DNA from: Patella vulgata
Lineage: Eukaryota > Mollusca > Gastropoda > Patellidae
Assembly: GCF_932274485.2 (NCBI RefSeq)
Contig: NC_065881.2
Span: 80,478,702 to 80,542,701 of the forward strand
Reading direction: 5' to 3'
Length of the DNA stretch: 64,000 nt
The notes under the pieces were generated by a model, which worked only from the letters and a program-made list of their open reading frames with translations, was not told the DNA's origin and ran no database searches. A program made the position numbers and the translations under genes. Each line of letters starts with the position of its first letter. Positions within the stretch are counted from its first letter, which is position 1. Positions 45,845-58,352 of this stretch are shown in pieces.

Positions 45845-47045
45845 CTTAAGCGTGTCTTTACACATACAATTAAAGTTAACCAAAATTTCATAATTACTAA
45901 ACCTTTGCTTCATTCTTCTGAAAACCTTTTCCAGCGGATTGTGTTCAAATTTGATATGAAGCATTGATGTCATTAGTGGACGAACCCTATCAATTTTTAG
46001 CGCGGCGAGACTTTTGTTGAAAGTCTTGATGTGAAGCATTGACGTCACAAAATGGTGAACACTGTCGACTTTCAGCGCTTCGCGACCTTCAGTTCATTCC
46101 TATCCCCCTACCCCCCATTCAGAAAACCTGTTTGTCATAAATTGCTGTGAAGAATTTAGGTCATTATAGAGACCGAACCCGATCTATTTCCCAATGAATG
46201 ATTACAAATCTGATGTGACAAATGTCTGATTTGTAAAACAATTATTTATTTTAAGATACAAATGTTAATTTTAGTTTACAAATATCGAAATACGGCAACA
46301 AATGAAGAATTAAGGACGATGTATTCAGAACTATGAATTAAGTACACTGAATTAAGACCTGCTGGGTCTCCGAAAAACGACAACAAATGAAGAAAAAAGA
46401 ACTAAGGACTCTGCATTGAGAAGTAAGAATTAAGAACACTGAATAAAAGGCTGCTAGGTCTCGACGTGACCTAGTTCGTGTCGATTGGACGTTAAAATAA
46501 ACGATTAGGTTTTTTTTTCAAACATATATTATTTTAAAACTGGGTGTGTTATGAAGCATTGCGGGCATTACTGGACGTGTTAAATCGATTAATCGAACTA
46601 ATTAATTGGTTAAGCGAACTAATTAATTCGTTAATCGAGTGGAATCGTGCACGAAAAAAATATATAATTACATATTTTATTTTCAAATTTGGTGTGTGTA
46701 GCAAATAGGCCATTAGTCGACGTTTAAAAATTGTAACTCGATTAATCGAAATAATTAATTCTTTAAACGAACTAATTAATCCGTTAAACGAAATAATTCA
46801 TTTAAACGATTAATCATATAAGCATGGAATCGTGCACGGAAAAAAGTAAATAAGAGTGTAATCGTGCACTTAAGAGGACAAAGCGATTGGAAAGTTGAAA
46901 GGGAACGAAAGAAATATCGTGGATCTAGAAAAAGATGTGAAACACATTATATTGGAACTTGAAACATAACAATTCTTATAAGTTATAATAAGGTAATTGA
47001 TATTAGCAGCTTACACGTGTGTGTATACTCTTGTATAACACAATA

Positions 47046-47771
47046 GAGACTTTTGGCAAGTGTAAATTCCTGGTCCGTATCACGTATCCGTATGGATTTT
47101 GCGCGTGACATCATCAATGTGTGTGTATTTCTCATATGTGATACGCCACACGGATACGGCAGCACGTATCGAACAGCTCTCATACGGAAAAGGTCCGTAT
47201 AACATTGCCGTCTTATTGCCCTCTTCTTTTGCAACTTTTAGACCCTGAAATGTTGTATCATTGCGTTTTTATGAATTTACGTGTATCCTAGAATACGAAG
47301 GTGTATATTTGATGTTAATTTAACCATGATAAAGCTGTAATGTAATTATTATTTTTGATGGGTTTTGCTCGCAATTTTCACACTTTTCTATGTTTGCATG
47401 CGGGTTGATATATGTGCTAAATGTAGGGAGGTGGGACCTTGCAAATCTGTAAATGATTTTAGTCTATGGTAAAGGGATCTACACTTTCTCAAATGTACAT
47501 TAGTAAAACCAAATTTTTTAAAAATTAAGATTCGACATTAAATATTTTCTAAATAGCTTAGCGACTCCGGGAAATTGTAGGCTAGGCACTTGACTAGTAC
47601 TGATGATGATCTCGGTAGATATCTACCATCATACTCTAATAGAACTAACCTCAGCTCAGCGATGCATACGTATGCGACGCGAAATTCTGCCAAAACTCTA
47701 AAACTACGTTGACACAACGTATCATACGATACGTGATACGGATGGGAAAAATCTGGCTTGCCAAAAGTCTC
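47046..47771. mobile_element. 726-bp TIR element (GAGACTTTTGGCAAG ends), absent from copy 1
   Basis: Ends GAGACTTTTGGCAAG and CTTGCCAAAAGTCTC, each bordered by TA (47044-47045, 47772-47773). Copy 1 lacks it: 'tataacacagtaagtaatat' is continuous at 31044-31063. Near both ends the words 'gtatccgtat' and 'cgtatcacgt' recur many times in both directions, like subterminal binding sites. No coding region. Confidence 0.85.
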
Positions 47772-49871
47772 TAGTAAGTGATATTAAACGTACACGTATG
47801 TAGCTCCAGGCGTATTACTTAATGTCCTACAGTAACTACAATTAGTTAATGTCCTACAGTATAACTACAATACCTAGGTATACTATTCATTTATCACAAT
47901 GTAAGACTAGTAAAATCAATTATTTTCTCAATATACTTCAAAAGCCTATTCGCAGTTCGGTCAAATCCCGCGGTTTGTCTGGGTTGGAATCTATGGAAGT
48001 AGGAGAACAAAACAAACATGTTTTCTTGTTAATTTTGTTTATGTTTTTCAAAACATTTTTGATTTTATCTGAGATTTATTTTCCCTAGAGTATGTGAATT
48101 ACTAGATTATATTGACGCAATGGTACTATCTTCACTCTCATCAACAACTAATCATTGTTTAGTTAACTTATTATAACTGTATTCCACACAACCACATGGT
48201 AAATCCTCAGTAGGTGTCATGCATCTTTGACCACACTCCTGTTGGCTGCTAGCATGATAACTCTTCACCATTAACCCTTGAAGCTTTTTGTTTCGAGGTA
48301 CCTTCTTCCAACCGGAAATCAATACAGTATCCAAGGGCGTATCTAAAATATAACAATAAACACTATCCAATATGTAACACCAATAACAAAACCTAAGATA
48401 TTGGATTAAAAAACATAAACAAAGCAGCGGAATCGGTGAACAATTTTTCGTGTGTTTTTTTTTTTTGCAGTTTATAGAAGTTTATAGTAATATTAAATGA
48501 ATAATAATAAACACATATTATTTTAAAACAAACAGATAAATAAACAGGGGGTATGAATATATTATTATTATTATGAACAATATGTCTTAGATATTTCTGT
48601 CCTGTAGAAGAGCGCACATAAACGATTAGATATAATCATTAGCAGATGATCGAATGGATGAAAGTTTTTCTAAGTCAATTTTGATGTGCAATATTTCTAC
48701 ATTGTCTATGACAAACAGTTTCTGTGTCAAATTTTGCTTTTTTCTAATTTTGTCATTCGAGGGAAAGAGGTAGTTGTAGAGGGGCGGGTACGGAGGGTAA
48801 CTCCTCAGGGGCATTCCCATCAACGTGAAGAAATATTTCAATTCTTTGTCTGTTTTTGACCTTGGTCAATGATATTCAACGACCAGGCTATAAGTTGCAT
48901 TCAAAATATATGGTCGCCATCAGAAATATACATAACTTTGTCAGAATTAGTAAATACAAACGTGTTCAGTTGACGATCGAAGTAATTAGCATATTTAGTT
49001 TTAACGATGATTTAAATAGTATCATAGCAGCTTCCTGATTATTTCTAACATGTAAATACTCTACTGGTATTCCAAGTTATGTTATGTATCACGGAAATAC
49101 AAATCTTGTCCGTCGCCATTACACGATATTTTAATCAGCAGAAACACACGTTGCGATATATTTCACCTATTCTAATATTCTTGTATATACACAACTTACA
49201 TGTCAGTAATTTAGCAACGGGTGTTGTACACGAGGCAGAGTATGCTTACTATTTTTACAAGTCTCTGAACTTCACGTAGTTTGAATTTGATTGACCTTTC
49301 GGATTGATGGTACAATATCTTACCTATATCCCAGCAGCCAGGACTGTTCCATCCAGTCTCAATGAAAACATAGTTGAATTCCACAGGAATGATTGTATGA
49401 AAACATATCCTGTCGGTACCAAATTCATTCCCTTTTCCCAGCTCTAACAATCCTCCTTTCCAACGGATCCAAAATGGCCGAAACTCGTTACAGTCCAAGA
49501 GAACTTCGGGGTGGATACAATATTTTGTACCAGCATCTATTGCAAAATCCCAGGTCCCAAAGCGAACTTTATCCACCACTTCGTCTTCCTGGAGGATTAT
49601 ATGGGCATCGTTACAGGCTCTTAGTTTAAATCTTAATTGTGTGATATTTGTAAAGGTGAGTCCCTTTCTTGCCAATGGAAAAGTGATGCTATTAATGTCA
49701 GGATTAAACGCTCGTAAACCAACACAAACTGAAAAATGAAATATTATTACTCATATACAAGGATTAGAGAATTGAAAATAGGCACAATTTCGCATTATGA
49801 ACAGTCTTTTAAATTTCCTTATCATGGAGTTGCCACGCAGTGATTGCCCCACACCTACCTTGTTATATTTT

Positions 49872-51205
49872 TATACGCCCACATTTTCATGTGGACGTAT
49901 ATTGTCGTCGCCCCTATCCGATTTTGACGAACCTTGAAATATAGGTCTATCGGTTCCTTTCGATATTGACATTTATCGGACCATAAATTCATGGATTATG
50001 GCCCCTCATTGTACGAAAAATTACGTTTTTAGCTTGTGGACAGTCTAGAGGTCACAGTTGGGATGCATCCCAAGAATCTGGGTTCCTTTCGATATTTGCG
50101 CATATCGGATCGTAACTTCCTGAATTATGGCCGCTGAGTATACGAAAAATCGCGTTTTTAGCTTGTGGTCCCTCTAGAGGTCACAATTTTTATCCGATTT
50201 AAAAAAACAACGTTTTATTATATCACCGCCCCTTGTACGCAAATAGTGTAAAATATGGTATATCAAGGTTGTGGACCCTCTAGAGGTCACAATTTTTATC
50301 TGGTTTTCATGAAACTTAATATATATGTTTATATACTAAAGATCTGATTTTGATGAAACTTGGAATGCATGTTTATATTCTAAAGATCTTGGCACCCTTT
50401 GATATTCGCGCATATCGGATTGTAACTTTCTGAATTTTGACCCCTGATTGTACCAAAAATCACGCCTTTAGCTTGTGGCCCCTTTACAGGCCACAATTTT
50501 TATTCGATTTAAAAAAAAAACGTTATAGTATATCACCGTTACACCCTAATGATGGTTCAGTTCGAATTTCGTGCAATGAGACCAAAACTATCGGAGAAAA
50601 TGGCTGCCCCTTATACGCAAAGGTCACGATGTTTATCCGATTAAAAAAAACCGTGTGAATATATCACAGTTATACGCAAATGATGGTTGAATTCGAATTT
50701 CGTGAAAATCAGACAAAAACTGACGGACATAATGGCCGCCCCTTGTACGGAAATAGTGTAAAAGTATGGCATATCAAGGTTGTGGTCCCTCTAGAGGCCA
50801 CAGTTTAAATATATATTTTTATCATAAAGATCTTGGTTCCTTTTGATAATCACACATATCCGAACGTAACTTCCTGGATTATGGCCCCTGATTGGTCGAA
50901 AAATCGCAATGTGGGCTTGTGGATTTTCTAGAGGTCACAATTTTTTTCCAATTTTAAAACTGTTTAGATACATCACCATTCCACCATAATGAAGGTTGAA
51001 TTGGAATTTCGGGAAAATCGAAATAAAAGTGCCCTACAAAATAGTCGCTCTTTGTACGAAAATTGTGTATAAGTATATGACACAAAGGTTATGGACCCTC
51101 TGGAGTCACAATTTTTATCCGATCTTGATGAAACTTAAAACACATCTTTATATTCCAAAATTCTCAGCCCCTTTTGCTATTTGCGGATTGCAAGCCACAA
51201 TAAAT
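49872..51205. repeat. Dispersed hairpin-headed repeat, second copy
   Basis: Near-identical partner of 34136-35470 in intron 1 of copy C, differing by scattered substitutions and one- to few-base indels. Confidence 0.75.
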
Positions 51206-51929
51206 AAGTATTTCCAGGTCGTTTACTTAGGAATAAATAAATTGGCATCATGGATGTTGGAAAGATCTGCAAAGGAAAATAAACTTCTTTTTTCCGCGAA
51301 GAAGAGCCCGAGAATATCAAACGTTCCTTCTTGGATAGTCAATGTTTTATTACTTCACATAGATAAGGATTGCATCTTTGTCTCAGCTGGTGGCCTTGCC
51401 GTAAAGTTTTAATTTACCCAGAAGTTTCAACCAAACTATCGCCCCAGTTATAAATAAGGTTTGACGGGTATCGTAAACCAGGTAAGTTATGAATATTAGT
51501 TTGGGAGCACCCGATACTTCTTTTTTTTTTAAAAAAATAAATTAATTTGATATAGCTAACTAGATTTTGTTCTACTGTTGTATTTCTAGTTAATTTGAAT
51601 ACTGTAATGAATAATTTACTTCTCTACGTAAAATATTTCATTATTTGGAAATAATATAATAGGAAAAAGCTATTGTACCAGCAGCTCCATTGCACCAATG
51701 TTATTTATATTGATTTAACTTCTGAACAGATTTTATGAATTCAATTGTATCGTGCCTTCTGTCTAACACTGCGTTAATTTCTGGTTATGAAAAGCCAAGA
51801 TTTTACATGACCACTATCAGACATCATATAAATGTAAACAGTGACATCTGCTAGCAAGTTTCTTGTACAATCTGCTTTAGCATACAAAAATGAAAAAGTA
51901 AAAATTCTAGCATATGTGTAAATAGATAA

Positions 51930-52190
51930 TGTAATATATCAAAGTAATAAACTACATGCATTAAAATAAGTATATTAGCATATTCATTACTAGGTTTGAA
52001 TATCAAAGGAATATATTACATGCATTAAAGTAAGCATATCAGCATATTCATTACTAAGTTTGAATATCAAATTAATATATTACATTCATTAAAGTAAGCA
52101 TATTATCACATTCATTACTAGGTTTGAAAAGTAATATATTACATGCATTAAAGTAAATATATTAGCATATTCATTACTAGATTTGAATGG
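51930..52190. repeat. Tandem repeat, ~60-bp unit, second copy
   Basis: Partner of 36190-36450, with the same four units and small differences. A shortened, diverged version of this region recurs at about 53295-53425 (ccactatcaaacacaatag, catgcatgaaagtaagcatt). Confidence 0.75.
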
Positions 52191-52896
52191 AGTTTAAAGA
52201 CATGCTGAGACAAATAGACAATGCCATGTTAAATAAGTAAATGACCGCGCGACCGCAGAGTCAGATTCCAAATGCGTATGTCCTGTCCTCGTTTAGTCGT
52301 GCATTTATCTAAAAGGGTTTATCTTTATTATAATATGGCGGTTTTGCCAAGAGTCTGAATTCAGCATATTCAATCAGATAAAATGGATTGCATCATTAAA
52401 TTGAGCTATCATTAATTAACAGCATACGCTAATTTTAATTAAATTTACATATTGATTAATTGGTTGAAAATTAGTAAAGTGTTAAACATTTACCCTTGCA
52501 TGAAAGAAGAGCGATAATTCCCATCAAAAACTTCTTCATTTTCCTACTTATTCTTAGAGTCTCTGACAACAGAATATGCGGCGTTTTGTAGAAGTGATCA
52601 TCTCGAAAATGTAGAAGTTTGTCAAAGAAAGAAATCTTCTAATAATATGCATGATAGCGTTTAAACTCTATTATAACACTAGACCAATCAACAATTTATA
52701 CGCCTCTATTGTATAAAAACACGTACGCTTGGGGAAGTGATTATCTAGAAAAGAAAAGGTAGAATTTTTTTTAAAGAAACAAGTCTTCGAATAATATCCA
52801 TGATTACGTTTAAACTCTGTTTGGTTGTTGATGCGAGTACGGGAATGATCAACTCATAGAAGCCGATAAAAACGTCTGGAATACCCTTTTGTAACC

Positions 52897-52993
52897 GAAA
52901 TGAAATGGGATTTAACGTCCTACTTTTCTTCGCCGACTGGGCTAATGAAGATGGACATACACCATATACAGTGTGCCATGAGGGAAATATCTT
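52897..52993 (-). mobile_element. SINE family B, 3'-end fragment, second copy
   Basis: Partner of 37157-37255 at the same place in the duplication. Confidence 0.75.
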
Positions 52994-53439
52994 GAAATAT
53001 TTATGTCGGGCTATTGGGTTTATGGCGGGCTATTTATGGCGGGCTGGTTTCAAATGTGGTCTGTAGTGAAACGTAATCTTATAGTCTATTTTTTTTATGG
53101 TGGACACGTTTAACTTTATGCATTTAATTTCCACAGGTATCCAAACTTTTCAACTTTAAATTATAAGAAATCTGCTTTCGTGAAAAAAGAATTCCGACAT
53201 TTTAAAAGTTGAAAGGTTTGATGTTTTTGCAAATCAAATGCATTAAGTTATGGGTTTCCTCCTAGTTTAAATCTAGTTCTCCCACACTTTGTCAAGATTT
53301 TACATGGCCACTATCAAACACAATAGAAATTTAAACAGTGTCCCACTTTTACATCTTTGAATATCAAAGTTACATGCATGAAAGTAAGCATTTTAGTGGA
53401 ATGCCGTTTAAAGTCATTTTGAAGGCGGAGCTAAATATA

Positions 53440-53500
53440 AAAATTGACAATAGTTTTAATCAAAACAACGATTGATTATTGTTATTATAATATTGCTGTA
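53440..53500 (+). repeat. Left ~55-bp inverted repeat around the LINE
   Basis: 'aaaattgacaatagttttaa' continuing to 'tgttattataatattgctg' is mirrored at 56324-56385 with about four mismatches. Confidence 0.9.
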
Positions 53501-56205
53501 ATGTCTAGGGACATTATTCTACTGAATGTCTCACAACTAAAAACTAACTTCATCTCCTTTGAACATTTAACTGCAATAATTACTTCTGGAAAGATCACAA
53601 TCAAGATTATTTGTATCTACAGACCACCACCATCGCGAAAAAATAAACAAACTGTGTCTGATTTTGTCAACGAATTTACAACTTTCTGCGATATCACTGA
53701 TTCAAAAGATAACACAATTATCATTGGCGATTTTAATGTTCATTATGATGTTTCTGATAATTCCACTACAAAACAGATTTCACACGTTTTACAATCCTGT
53801 GATCTAAAACAGTATGTAAAAACATCAACTCAAAAGGCAGGGCATATCATTGATTGGGTTATCTCAAGAGACAATCATCTTATCCATGATCTACAGGTTA
53901 TTGATAAACAAATGTCTGATCACTCAATTATCTCTTTTGATGTCAATTTCACAACGCTTCCATCAAAGAGGACTAAAGTTATTTTTAGGAATTTTAAAAA
54001 TATAAACATCGACGATTTCACGTCTGATCTCTCAAACTCTGTTTTATTGTGTAATCCACCTGATGATGTAGATGACTTAGTTGACTTGTTCGACACCACA
54101 CTACTGGATATTTTAAATAAGCACGCCCCTATACACACTAAGAAACTTAGTCAGCACTTATCTACGCCATGGTATAATGAAGACGTTGCAATCTCCAAGA
54201 GACATAGAAGAACTGCAGAGCGTAGATGGAAAAAATCTGGCTTAGAGATTCATAAACAAATGTTCAACAATGCTCGTAATGATGCAAACCGCTGTATTAA
54301 AAAGGCTAAATCTACCTACCTGATTAAAGAGATTTCCAAACACTCTACAAATCCCAAAGCGCTTTACTCTACATTGGATGTTTTATTGGGTAAGAAGTCT
54401 GAAGTCGTATTGCCTCAAGGTGAAGATCTACATGTCGCCAACAGTTTCAGTTCATATTTTTCCGAAAAAATTTCAAAAATTCGAGAAAGTTTCGATTCTA
54501 CTAGTGATGTATTGTCTGTTGCAGAATTCCCAGGTGCCAAATTGCAAGCATTTGCTGATGTCACAGAAGCAGATGTTAAAAACATCATTCTACATTCGAA
54601 GCCAACCTCTTGCCAACTAGATGTTCTTCCTACAAAGTTCCTTCTCAACATATTGGATGTGATTCTGCCTATCATTACTAAAATCATTAATCAAAGTCTA
54701 AACTCCGGAACTGTTTCTAAATGTTTCAAAAGGGCTGTTGTAAAACCCCTTCTTAAAAAACCATCATTGGATTCTGAGGTGTTTAACAACTATCGCCCTG
54801 TTTTAAATTTTCCAAAGTTTTAGAAAAAGCAGTCAAAATACAACTTGTTGAGCATCTCACCTCGTTTGTACTACTTGACAAATATCAGTCAGCTTATAGA
54901 GAAGCCCACAGCACTGAAACCGCCCTAATTTGTGTTCTTGATAAAATAAAGATGTCTGTCGATGCTGGAAATATCGGTTTGCTAGTGCTTCTAGATCTGT
55001 CTGCAGCATTCGATACCATAGACCACAGAATACTGCTTGATCGGCTGCAACTGGAATACGGTTTAGACAATAGTGTCTTGAAATGGTTCTCATCATATCT
55101 GACTGACAGGAAACAATGCGTAGAAATAAACAAGGTGAATTCTGGTAGTTTATTTATTTCGTGTGGTGTCCCCCAGGGATCTGTTTTGGGACCCATTCTT
55201 TTCACCATGTACACACGATCACTAGGCAAGGTTATTCGCGAGAAGCATGTTGATTACCACGCCTGTGCAGATGACACTCAACTTATTGATAGTTTCCATA
55301 CCGATCTTCAATACCAAAAGTCTGTATGTCTGAACATGGAATCTTGTATTGATGCAGTCAAAACTTGGATGTCCTCAAACATGCTTAAGTTAAACGATTC
55401 AAAAACTGAAGCCTTGTTAGTAGCTCCAACGCAAAGGCTAAAAAAGAGCCACGCAGATGTTCTTAACATCGGCCAGTCCACCATATATTTTTCTGATACT
55501 GTGAAGAATCTTGGTGTCTTCCTGGATTCTGGACTAACTATGGAGAAACACATTAGTTATTTATGCTCAATCTGCAATTTTCACTTGAGAAACATAGGTG
55601 CAATTCGTCATTTTCTGACAAATGAATCCGCAGCAATTTTAATCAGATTTTTGGTAATGTCACGATTAGATTACTGCAACAGCTTACTAACTGGTGTGTC
55701 ATTGGAGCAGTTATCCAAATTACAAAAATTACAGAACAGAGCAGCCAGAATTGTGACCAGAACTAAACCGCGAGAACACATTACTCCAGTATTGAAATCG
55801 TTGCATTGGCTACAACTTCGTGAAAGGATTGATTATAAAATTCTGTCGCTCACCTACCAATCAGTCCACAAAACCTCTCCAGATTACATTCAAGATCTCA
55901 CAGTACAATATGTGCCGAACAGAATGCTAAGATCTTCAAAGCAATCACGTTTATATAAACCTGACATCAATTTAAAAACATTTGGTGCGCGATCGTTTGG
56001 TTATACATCAGCTGCATTGTGGAATGAACTACCCGAAGATATCATAAGTTCCTCATCACTAGATATATTCAAATCAAGAATAAAAACTTACTTATTTAGA
56101 CGCTATATATAACTCGTAGTGAGATAACTTTTTAATGCGCTTCGAGCATACTGAGGTGTGGTGTTACAGCGCTATATAAATATTATTATTATTATTATTA
56201 TTTAT
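53495..56205 (+). mobile_element. L2/CR1-like LINE, 5'-truncated, one frameshift
   Basis: The first frame (53444-54823) covers the C-terminal half of an apurinic-type endonuclease (IYRPPPS, IIIGDFNVHYD, MSDHSII) and the start of the reverse transcriptase (CFKRAVVKPLLKKPS, NNYRPV). The second frame (to 56112) continues the RT: LLVLLDLSAAFDTIDH, SCGVPQGSVLGP, HACADDTQ with both catalytic Asp, and the C-terminal KTYLFRRYI end. The frames are joined by a single shift near 54800. The 3' end reads 'gcgctatataaatattatta' with an (ATT)n tail to about 56205, a form typical of L2-type elements. The N-terminal part of the endonuclease is missing, as expected for 5' truncation. Otherwise well preserved, so not very old. 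Confidence 0.9.
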
Positions 56206-56323
56206 TATGACAGCGTATCGTTTTAAAAGATGGCGACCTTAGTAACGGCTTAGTAACAATTTTAAAAACGACGATTTGTACCCGTTTCAGGTAGGATTAT
56301 ATGCTAAACTGTAGTTGGATGTG

Positions 56324-56385
56324 GCAGAAATATTATAAATAACAATAATCAATCGTTGTTTTGATTAAAAATATTGTCAATTTTG
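56324..56385 (-). repeat. Right ~55-bp inverted repeat around the LINE
   Basis: Complement of 53440-53500 ('cagaaatattataaataac' through 'aaaaatattgtcaattttg'). The pair suggests the LINE entered a short palindromic TIR element. Confidence 0.9.
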
Positions 56386-56969
56386 TTTACAAAAGCCGGG
56401 TGCGAATCGCTCCCGCGTGTGCTACGTTGGAGTTAATAGCACCAACTCTTATCTCGAAACATGGAGGGTTGAGAGGTAAGATTTGTTATCTATGTTCACC
56501 GGTGTTCAGCGTTAATGAGCTCTTAATCCCTCTTAATAAAATTTATTAACCAACTAATTAATAATATTTTGAACACAGTTCATGCCGGCGTTATGCCTTC
56601 AAACATGAATTCAAATCACTATATTAATATAAATAGATGGTCGATCTGTGTCGAAATTATATTTATTTTAAAATGGCAAACGTTCAGGTAATATTCGCTT
56701 ATCTCCAATAATCGATGTGGCCGGAATTTAAGTACCGAATAAAGTTAAGCAAAGTGTAAATTGTAATGCATTTTTATATGTGTAAATTATTTAATTTTAT
56801 TTAATAAATGTTAAATTTGTTAAAATCAATATATTTTTATATGTGTAAATTATTTAATGTTATTTAATAAAAGTATAAATTTGTTAAAATCAATACAGTT
56901 TTATTCTTAAAAAAGATACGGACTATAGTTTATAACATCATTGTTTTAGGATTACATCCGCATTAGCGG
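56386..56969. repeat. No gene; contains a ~67-bp tandem duplication
   Basis: 'atttttatatgtgtaaatta' through 'aatttgttaaaatcaata' is repeated at about 56765-56831 and 56831-56897. The rest is unassigned. Confidence 0.6.
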
Positions 56970-57500
56970 CAAAATTTGACATCAAAATCTGCCGGCAAAG
57001 TGGGATCATCCCGAAAACTGCCGCTTGCTGGTATATCCTATCCATGTTTGTTTTCCTATCGGTTCTTGCTTAAGATTAACTGTTTAGCGTATCTTTGCTT
57101 TAGTGTGTTACGTTTAATTTGATCGGGAGACCTGTTCGTCGACGTCAACGTCAACCGACAACACTGCAAGAATTGGCCGTGGCACTGCAAGAGGAGTGGG
57201 CCAGATTGCCCCAAATCGTGATTGGACGGTTGATTAGGAGCATGCCACGACGAATTGCTGAATATCTGAGGATTGATGGAACAATTACTCATTATTAGGA
57301 CAAAAATCTAAAACGCCTATTTTCACTTTTGACAGTTAAATGGGACCGTCAGATAAGCCGCCCATATGAACTGTTTATGCTCATCTGTAGGCAATTAAGA
57401 TGTTATTAGCATACACTGGTTACCTCTAATAAAAACAGCAGTGAGTTTCCGCAGTTTTGTATTGTTTCTGAATATCCCCTACTTTTTTTTGAATAGTATA
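56970..57500 (+). mobile_element. Tc1-like element remnant, keeps the C-terminus
   Basis: Homologous to 39870-40496 but with a different deletion. It keeps the transposase C-terminal segment (LQELAVALQEEWARLPQIVI, then GRLIRSMPRRIAEYL), typical of Tc1 proteins, and lacks the helix-turn-helix. The right end ('atcccctactttttttttga') borders the minisatellite exactly as in copy 1; the left end is lost. Confidence 0.8.
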
Positions 57501-57960
57501 TAACAACACCAGGTCACCCAACCCCCTAGCTACATACACGTCTGTTATATAATAACATTAGAAAGCACCCCCCCCCTCCCTCCAAGCTACATACGCCACT
57601 ATGCCCCACGCTACATGCGCAACATGTAATAACAATATAGACCCCCCAACACCCACACAAGCTACATACGCCACTATTATATAATAACATTAGATCACCC
57701 AACACCCTAGCTACACACGCCACTAATATATAATAACAGTAGAAAGCCGCCTCACCCTCACCCCCACCGAGCTACATACGCCACTATTATATATTAACAT
57801 TAGGTCACCCAACCCCCTAGTTACATTCGCCACTGTTATATAATAACAGTAGAAAGTTGCCCCACACCCACCCCATCCAAGTTATATACTCCTCTATTAT
57901 AGACAAACCAACCATCCTAGCAACATACGCCATCCCCACCCCCATGGATGTATACGTTAA
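57500..57960. repeat. Minisatellite, ~50-bp unit, about 9 copies
   Basis: Same unit as 40497-41225. After it, 'gatgtgcttgtcagggttga'...'catattggagcgtagtcagc' parallels 41309-41465, showing that the flank was duplicated too. Confidence 0.85.
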
Positions 57961-58352
57961 CCCGGCCCAAGCAACCAATTAAGAAAAATACCAAACCAAT
58001 AGATGTGCTTGTCAGGGTTGAATAAATAATCAGCCCGTTCTTTGTCTTGAGTTGTTACGGATGTATGAAAATGGTCCAGCTTTGTGAAACTGTAATGTCT
58101 GAACAGAAAACAGTCGGTTCATTTTCATTAATAAAATATATGAGCGAACATATTGGAGCGTAGTCAGCGATCCAGGACGAAAATTAGCCGTCCAATATGA
58201 TACGAACACGAGTATTTCTTTTAATTTCTTACAACAGATACATTCTTGTATTTTCTCAAAGTGAATTCCGGTGTCTTAAAGTAATTTATTATTAATGCAA
58301 AAATAATATTAGTAAGTGGAAATTCCGATATGTTGAAAGTGAATGAAGGGAG

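Larger units (their letters stand above)
48152..52539 (-). pseudogene. FAMeT-PAN gene, copy C (pseudogene)
   Basis: The same three exons as copy B. Exon 1 is 52539-52494 (MKKFLMGIIALLSCK). Exon 2 is 49728-49324 with an in-frame 42-bp deletion inside the FAMeT-like domain (GTWDFAI joined to DAGTKYC). Exon 3 starts at 48342. In exon 3 the codon for the Cys after NKLTKQ reads TGA, giving a stop at 48152. A further ~94-bp deletion near 48119 removes the last coding part and the original stop. Splice sites are intact and the surrounding DNA is almost identical to copy B, so inactivation is recent. Confidence 0.85.
45845..58215 (+). repeat. Segmental duplication, copy 2
   Basis: Direct-orientation partner of 17570-41490. 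It keeps the uninterrupted targets of the 11.4-kb element (about 46367-46385), the MULE (about 46726) and the GGGCCCTG element (about 47807). It has its own 726-bp insertion (47046-47771) and the LINE/inverted-repeat block (53440-56385). It carries the defective gene copy C. Confidence 0.85.

Noticed and set aside
54415-55553. Antisense open frames over the LINE
   Set aside because: They are shadows of the endonuclease/RT coding sequence, which has clear conserved motifs on the plus strand.
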